64,000 nucleotides of DNA from Aldehydirespirator sp965220485. GTDB taxonomy: Bacteria; Actinomycetota; Acidimicrobiia; Acidimicrobiales; Aldehydirespiratoraceae. The notes below the pieces were generated by a model. It was not told where the DNA came from. It saw only the letters and a program-made list of their open reading frames with translations, and made no database searches. The stretch covers positions 930,001 to 994,000 of the forward strand of contig OZ244832.1 in NCBI GenBank assembly GCA_965220485.1, given 5' to 3'. Made by a program: the position numbers and the translations under genes. This document shows, one piece after another, positions 59,643-64,000 of this stretch; position 1 is the stretch's first letter, and every line of letters starts with the position of its first letter.

Positions 59643-60114
59643 AGCTCTCTTCCATTCACTTCAGGTCACGCTCGTGTACGCCCGGCGCGCTCGGCTTAGG
59701 CTCATCGCGCCCGGGCCTTCCGTAAGAGGCGACCAATGGCCACCTTCCGCCGCCACCCGTGGTGCCTGGTCGGCGACAGACCATCCCGCAGGGGTATGAC
59801 ATCCGTACTCTGGTCCGCCCTCGGGAGTCAGGAGATTCATCCCGCTGGCTTCGGATAGCACGCCTAGCCACTACTACTGAGGGGCTCGACTCCAGCGCTC
59901 AGCGAGCAACGGCGTCCTCCTCAGGCTTGAGGACCGGCAGGTACTTGCAATGGTCGTACTCGTCCAGCTCGCCGGCGTTGGCGGTACCGCGTAGGAGCGC
60001 AATGGCGTAGCGGTTTACGCCCGTCAACCCCGACGCGTCTCCCTCCTGCGTGTAGCAGCCGCCCGTGTCCAGATCATCTTGCGCCACGCCGTCGAGTCTA
60101 GGACCACTCGCGTC
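59643..60114. other. Region with no convincing gene
   Basis: About 470 bp upstream of the helical-domain gene. A weak minus-strand frame (59899-60087, GTG, 62 residues, MAQDDLDTGGCYTQEG...) is possible but lacks a ribosome-binding site. The rest shows no coding signal. It separates the modification-like operon from the gene fragments to the right. Confidence 0.4.
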
Positions 60115-60457
60115 CCTCTCTTGGCCATCCTGGGCCCGACGGGGCCGTGGTGGAGGTCCCGCAGCTGGAGGCGGGAGCGTCGCTGCCCCCGTCGGGGTGC
60201 CTGCAGGTGCTGCCAGCGGTCGAGGCGTACGGCATGGCCTGGGTCTCCCTGGAGCCGCAGCCGCCGGCGCCGATCCCGACCATCGCCGAGTTCGAGGACT
60301 CCCGGTTCGACCGCATCGAGATCGGGGTGATCCGCTACCACGCCAGCGCCGCGGCGATCATCGACAACAACACCGACTCCACCCACGTCGCGTTCGTCCA
60401 TTCGGGCTCCTTCGGCGCGGAACAAGACCCCCGTGTGCCGGTCGCCGGCCTGACCAG
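60115..60457 (+). pseudogene. Rieske oxygenase internal fragment
   Basis: Reads PDGAVVEVPQLEAG...VEAYGMAWVSLEP...ASAAAIIDNNTDSTHVAFVHSG, the stretch after the Rieske cluster up to the DNNxDxxHxxFVH mononuclear-iron motif of Rieske oxygenases. Both gene ends are missing. It is not a copy of the oxygenase at 33.3 kb but another family member. Its right end abuts the truncated PIN gene. Confidence 0.8.
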
Positions 60458-60461
60458 TGGA

Positions 60462-60629
60462 AATATAGGCAACCTCCGTGATCGACAGGACGGAGGTGAT
60501 CAGCTCGATCTTCTCTTCCCGGGCATCCTCCAGCACGGATTGGACGACGCCAGCACGGCCCTCCTCATCGGCCACATAGGCAATGAGGACGTTGGAATCG
60601 AGATATACCCGAATCGGTCTAGCCCTCAT
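60462..60629 (-). pseudogene. PIN-domain toxin, 3'-truncated
   Basis: The first ~57 codons are a normal PIN N-terminus (IRVYLDSNVLIAYVADEEG...ITSVLSITEVAYIS) with Asp and Glu of the metal site. The frame then runs into antisense Rieske sequence, losing the remaining catalytic residues. The ATG overlaps the upstream antitoxin-like gene by 11 bp. Confidence 0.82.
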
Positions 60630-61380
60630 CTCTCATGCGTCTGACCAGCACCTCAGCCGGATCCGTGCTCTTGAGCGCTCCTCGGGCCCGGAGGTAGCCG
60701 TCGGGGTCTCCCTCGCCGACGGGATCCACCTTCGTGACTCGCCGGATCCATACCGGCCTGTCAGTCCTGGCGTCTCGGCGCACGGTGCCGGTCACATCGG
60801 CAATATGTCCCCACACGTCTCGCATCTTGTCCTCGAGGTCCCAGTCCATGTAGCACGTGACAGCGGTGTCGCTAGTGAGTTCGTAGAGGTTGAAGCTGAG
60901 GCTCTTGCGTCTAGACAGCGTCTCGACTCGGCCTCGCACAGTCCCCAGCGACATCGGGTCCTCCTGCGGCCGTTCGGAGACCGAGGGCGTCAAGGGAGCT
61001 ACGGGAGCCTCGACGACCACCTGCTTCCCGTCGGTTTGGATCGCGATTGGATGGGTCTCATCAGCGAGAGTCATCAGTTCGTACATTCGCCGATGCAGGG
61101 GAAACTCGCGGTCGGCGTCGCCGTCCTGAACCCGCTGGGCGGCATCGATGTAGTTCTCGTACATGGCTGGGATCCGCTGCTCGGCCTCTGTGTCCAACGG
61201 GACCGCCCGAGCCGTCGCGGAGGCGCTGCCGCAGTCGAGCCCGGCGAGCACCCAGCGGACTTCCGCGCTATGGCTCTCACTCAACGCATCGAGCACTTGC
61301 GCGAATCTTGCGAACGCGTCAGAGAGCGTCTCTATTGTCACCTCACCGTCGATACGGAATCTCAGATGATTTTCACTCAT
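60619..61380 (-). CDS. Large antitoxin-like partner of truncated PIN
   Basis: 253 residues (MSENHLRFRIDGEVTIETLSDAF...), with a taggat ribosome-binding site. The N-terminal ~60 residues form a beta-helix segment; the C-terminal part (SLSFNLYELTSDTAVTCYMDWDLEDKMRDVWGHIADVTG) is beta-rich and OB-like. It overlaps the PIN start, mirroring the 305-residue gene plus PIN pair at 22.3-23.7 kb. With the toxin broken, it is an orphan antitoxin here. Family unknown. Confidence 0.65.
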   Translation of the reverse strand: MSENHLRFRIDGEVTIETLSDAFARFAQVLDALSESHSAEVRWVLAGLDCGSASATARAVPLDTEAEQRIPAMYENYIDAAQRVQDGDADREFPLHRRMYELMTLADETHPIAIQTDGKQVVVEAPVAPLTPSVSERPQEDPMSLGTVRGRVETLSRRKSLSFNLYELTSDTAVTCYMDWDLEDKMRDVWGHIADVTGTVRRDARTDRPVWIRRVTKVDPVGEGDPDGYLRARGALKSTDPAEVLVRRMRDEG

Positions 61381-61640
61381 ATCCTACATTCTAACTTGGA
61401 TGTCCAAGAACCGCTAGTGCCGCTTCGGCATCGTCTGGGGTCGCCGGACTCGGCTGGCGCGAGGGGAACCACCAGGACCGTGTCGCCATCTCTCGAAAGG
61501 GTCATCGGCATCGAGGGGATCTACGTCGACAGGTTGGTGCCACCGTACTGTGTGCGGCGCCGAGCAGCGCAGCGCGTTCGAAGCCAAAGTGTCGGATGCG
61601 GGCGCTCAATGGCAGACCCACGTCAACCGCCCGTCGGGGA

Positions 61641-62189
61641 TCAGTTGGGGCGCCAGGTTTCGAGTTCGATGCCTAGGCCGTCGGCGATGCGGTTGGCGTA
61701 GTTGTAGTAGCCGACGACCTCGACTATGTCGAGGATGTCGCGGTCAGAGAAGCCGGCTTCTCGTAGGGCGTCGACATCGGCGTCCGTCATTGCGGCGGGC
61801 GTCTTGGTCAGCTTGACCGCGAAGGTCACCATCGCGAGCCGCTTGGGTGACAGTGCGGCGGTTGTCCAGTCCAGTTCGATCGCGGCGACGAGGTCATCGT
61901 CCTTGATGAGTAGGCGCAGACCGCGCCGGTGGTGGACGACTCAATAGTGGCAGTCGTTCTCGAGGCTCACGACCAGGGCGATGAGCTCGCGCTCGACCTT
62001 GCGCAGCGTCGCAGTGCCGGCCATGGCCGACTCGTATAAGGCCAGGTGGGCGGCCATGCTGCGCGGGTTGAGCGAGTGCACGGCGAGGACGTTGTCGACA
62101 CGGCCGTATGTGGGATCAACGACCCGCGGATGAAGCTCGCCGAATTCGCCGTCCCAGGAGTCGTCGGGAATGATCTCGATGCGTGCCAC
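61641..62189 (-). CDS. AhpD-family peroxidase-related protein with in-frame UGA (CxxU candidate)
   Basis: A single reading frame of 183 codons including the stop is interrupted only by TGA at 61943-61941. Upstream: MARIEIIPDDSWDGEFGELH...VERELIALVVSLENDCHY. Downstream, same frame: VVHHRRGLRLLIKDDD...MTDADVDALREAGFSDRDILDIVEV. AhpD-family proteins have CxxC followed by xxHH here, so UGA replaces exactly the second Cys. Either it encodes selenocysteine (CxxU) or it is a nonsense mutation. A hairpin follows the UGA. The surrounding genes are heavily decayed, and selBCD genes are not in the window. Confidence 0.65.
61907..61943 (-). promoter_or_regulatory. Possible bacterial SECIS-like hairpin after UGA
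   Basis: On the minus strand, after UGA and 13 nt, GGCGC pairs with GCGCC around a five-base GGUCU loop. UGAGU at the UGA also pairs with ACUCA beyond the stem. Stem, loop size, G at the first two loop positions and the distance from UGA fit the loose bacterial SECIS model, but such small hairpins arise by chance in GC-rich DNA. Confidence 0.35.
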
Positions 62190-62251
62190 GGGTTCAGCGT
62201 TTCACACGAGTCGAGGACTCTGCGAATCTACGCGCAGCCAGCCCGCCGGAC

Positions 62252-63007
62252 TCATACTGGGATCAGCTCGAAGGCGACTCCGTACCGTACGCCCAGCATC
62301 TCGCCGACCCCTTGGCAGCTGTCGCGCAGGAACGAGTCCGGATTGAAGGCGGCGTCACCGAGGTTCTCGATGTAGGTGCCGTGACAGGCCAGGGAGGCCA
62401 CTCCCTCCCCGATGTGATCAGTCACGTCCACGGCGTGGGTGGGTGCCGGCGAGGATGCGTAGGCGATCCAGCTCACTCCGCTCCACGGCTCGCCCGTGTC
62501 GGTGAACATCCAGCGGTTGGCCGCGTCCCGCACGGCGTCGGGCAGAGCCCGGCCCAACTCACGGTGGTCGACGTGGTTCCACGGCCCTGAGTCGCCCCAC
62601 CGGTCGCGGTAGTTCGACCCGATGATCACCTCGGGCCGGTGACGGCGGATCGCCGCGGCCAGATCCTGGCGCAGCTCAAGTCCGTTCACGACCAGGCCGT
62701 CGGGGTGGTCCAGGAACTCGACCACCGAGACACCCACCGCCGCCGCGGCAGCTACCTGCTCCGCCGAGCGCAGCGGACCGGTCTGGTCCGGAGGCATGGA
62801 ATCGATGCCGGCCTCGCCCCGAGTGGCCAGCACGTAACGGACGTCCTTGCCTATGGCGGTCCAGCGGGCTATGGCCGCCGACGCGCCGTACTCGAGGTCG
62901 TCGGGATGGGCCACCACCGCCAGGGCACGGCTCCAATCCTCTGGCAGCCCGTCCAGAAGGGCACCCGCCTCCGGGTTCGGACTCCCCGCGGGGTCAGTGC
63001 TGCTCAC
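62252..63007 (-). CDS. PIG-L/LmbE family deacetylase
   Basis: 251 residues from GTG 63007. The zinc motif AHPDDLEYGA is at ~residue 34; TRGEAGID and NHVDHRELGRA (HxxH-type ligand) follow. These enzymes remove acetyl groups from N-acetylglucosamine-type substrates, including mycothiol precursors and conjugates. The substrate is not deducible. Confidence 0.88.
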   Translation of the reverse strand: MSSTDPAGSPNPEAGALLDGLPEDWSRALAVVAHPDDLEYGASAAIARWTAIGKDVRYVLATRGEAGIDSMPPDQTGPLRSAEQVAAAAAVGVSVVEFLDHPDGLVVNGLELRQDLAAAIRRHRPEVIIGSNYRDRWGDSGPWNHVDHRELGRALPDAVRDAANRWMFTDTGEPWSGVSWIAYASSPAPTHAVDVTDHIGEGVASLACHGTYIENLGDAAFNPDSFLRDSCQGVGEMLGVRYGVAFELIPV

Positions 63008-63159
63008 CGGGCTCAAACTAACGGCTCCCGCTTCCCGGCCGGGGCAGAGACCTACTATCGCCGCCGTGGCCCACCCACCGTCGGCAGCCTCGACATCGAA
63101 GAACTGTAGGCCATTGGAACCTGAAACTGTAGGCTCGTGCCGCCGAGAATTGTTGGATG

Positions 63160-63630
63160 CCAGTCGGCGGCGCGCCGGAGGCTGCCGAACCGACATCTCG
63201 TCAGTCGATGAGGTGGCACGCGACCCGGCCGGTGTGGCCCGGTTGGTCGCATCCATCGCCCGCAACGTCGCCACCACAGCCTCGTTCTCGAAGCTCGCCG
63301 CCGACGCCGCTGGCGACCGGCCCCTCAACCGCACAACAGCCACTGAGTACCTGAGGTCGTTGGAGCGGCTATTCATAGTGGAGGACGCCCCCTGCTGGCG
63401 CTCGCACCTGCGGTCGAGGTCCACGCTGCACAGCTCGCCCAAGCGCCACTTCGTCGATCCGTCGCTGGCCGTCTCGGCCCTGGGCGCCAGCCCCCAGCGG
63501 CTGCTGGCCGACCTGGAGGCGCTGGGGTTCCTGTTCGAGTCGTTGGCGGTGCGCGACTTGCGCATCTACGGCCAGGCCGCCGGCGCCTCAGTCTGGCACT
63601 ACCGCGACAGTGACAAGCTCGAAGTCGCAC
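63160..63630 (+). pseudogene. DUF4143 ATPase, fragment
   Basis: Reads RDPAGVARLVASIARN, RTTATEYLRSLERLFIVED, RSTLHSSPKRHFVDPSLAV and LGFLFESLAVRDLRIYGQAAGASVWHYRD, the DUF4143 middle and C-terminal part. Both the ATPase domain and the last residues are gone. It ends at the convergent thiolase-like gene, the same gene order as at 35.3-38.0 kb. Confidence 0.8.
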
Positions 63631-63685
63631 CGCGTCTTCTCCCTCTGCCCCCGGCGTCCCGACCCTGGAGCGCACCACTTCGGAA

Positions 63686-64000
63686 TCAACGGAGGACTAG
63701 GCGACCGTCCCGCACGTCGGCGGCAATGCCGACCGTCTCGTCGCTGGTGACCGCGTCGATCGTCCCTTGGTCGGTAGCGGTGGCCCAGCCTCGTGTTCCG
63801 TCGTCGAAGCGCACCAGCCCCACCACGGCGGGGCATGTTTGCACGTAGTCCACGGTCACGGCGTCGAGGAGGGCGGGCCCCTCACGATCCGGGGGAGCGA
63901 GCTCGCGGGGGTGCAGCGGCGGGGTCTGTCGCGACGTCACGTACGGCGACGCTGGCGGAGACGCAGCCAGCAGGCCGAGCGCATGCTTGGCCGCGATGCC
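63686..64000 (-). CDS. Thiolase-like protein, 5' part outside window
   Basis: The visible C-terminal ~104 residues (GIAAKHALGLLAASP, TVDYVQTCPAVVGLVRFDDGTRGWATATDQ) closely parallel the C-terminus of the thiolase-like protein at 36481. The frame is open to the window edge. It probably has the same acyl-CoA-related role. Confidence 0.8.
   Translation of the reverse strand, partial: GIAAKHALGLLAASPPASPYVTSRQTPPLHPRELAPPDREGPALLDAVTVDYVQTCPAVVGLVRFDDGTRGWATATDQGTIDAVTSDETVGIAADVRDGRLVLR

Noticed and set aside
59786..59802. ggggtatgacatc shared with the IS right end near 18782
   Set aside because: Only ~12 bp match, without inverted repeats or duplication; probably chance.
1..64000. CRISPR arrays and rRNA/tRNA genes
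   Set aside because: No regularly spaced direct repeats and no rRNA- or tRNA-like sequence was seen on reading both strands.

Overview
The window is GC-rich chromosomal DNA with many GTG and some TTG starts, tightly overlapping (ATGA/GTGA) genes and several promoters that look leaderless. Together with the metabolic genes (Rieske oxygenase, cytochrome P450, thiolase-like, IlvD/Edd and SDR genes), this suggests an Actinomycetota member, possibly Acidimicrobiia-like. That placement is inference; there is no rRNA or marker gene here. I found no tRNA, rRNA or CRISPR array.

Layout. (1) 1-7.4 kb: two small hypothetical genes, a winged-helix/nucleotidyltransferase gene, then a protein-tyrosine-phosphatase + ADP-ribosylglycohydrolase (PTP-ARH) module present in three degraded tandem copies, with a HEPN gene and a DinG-like helicase between the copies. 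(2) 7.5-29.3 kb: a defence island. An SNF2 helicase with a DUF3883 tail, a DUF1156 DNA methylase and a HEPN-DUF499 ATPase make a helicase-methylase-ATPase set. Between the helicase and the methylase sits a CBASS-like operon (HNH-SAVED effector, CD-NTase, E2-E1 Cap2, no Cap3 peptidase), two small membrane or zinc proteins, and a 1597-bp IS1595-family element. That element interrupts a three-TM protein gene and has an 8-bp target duplication. An antitoxin-like/PIN pair and an OLD-family nuclease complete the island. (3) 29.5-44.1 kb: ordinary catabolic and housekeeping genes (EthD, aminotransferase, SDRs, arylamine N-acetyltransferase, Rieske oxygenase alpha/beta, DUF4143 ATPase, thiolase-like, P450, dehydratase, cold shock, MOSC, K+ channel). 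(4) 44.1-52.5 kb: decaying accessory DNA with a deleted hydrolase, a fourth PTP, frameshifted genes, and a 2.8-kb block flanked by duplicated HNH gene ends.

(5) 52.6-59.6 kb is the most unusual region. A DndB-like DGQHR protein and a NYN nuclease on the plus strand converge, at a strong terminator, on a minus-strand operon. In order, that operon encodes a protein resembling 5-hmdU kinase/thymine-pyrophosphorylase helical-domain proteins, an acyl-carrier-protein-like protein, a divergent thymidylate-synthase-fold protein, an AcpS-type phosphopantetheinyl transferase, an XRE repressor and an ImmA metallopeptidase with a chagasin-like segment. Four successive junctions are ATGA overlaps. The combination suggests a carrier-protein-dependent nucleotide or DNA-base modification system under XRE/ImmA control.

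(6) 59.6-64 kb is a graveyard of partial genes (Rieske, PIN, DUF4143) with an antitoxin-like gene, a PIG-L deacetylase, a second thiolase-like gene running off the end, and an AhpD-family gene with one in-frame UGA exactly at the second Cys of its CxxC motif, followed by a hairpin.
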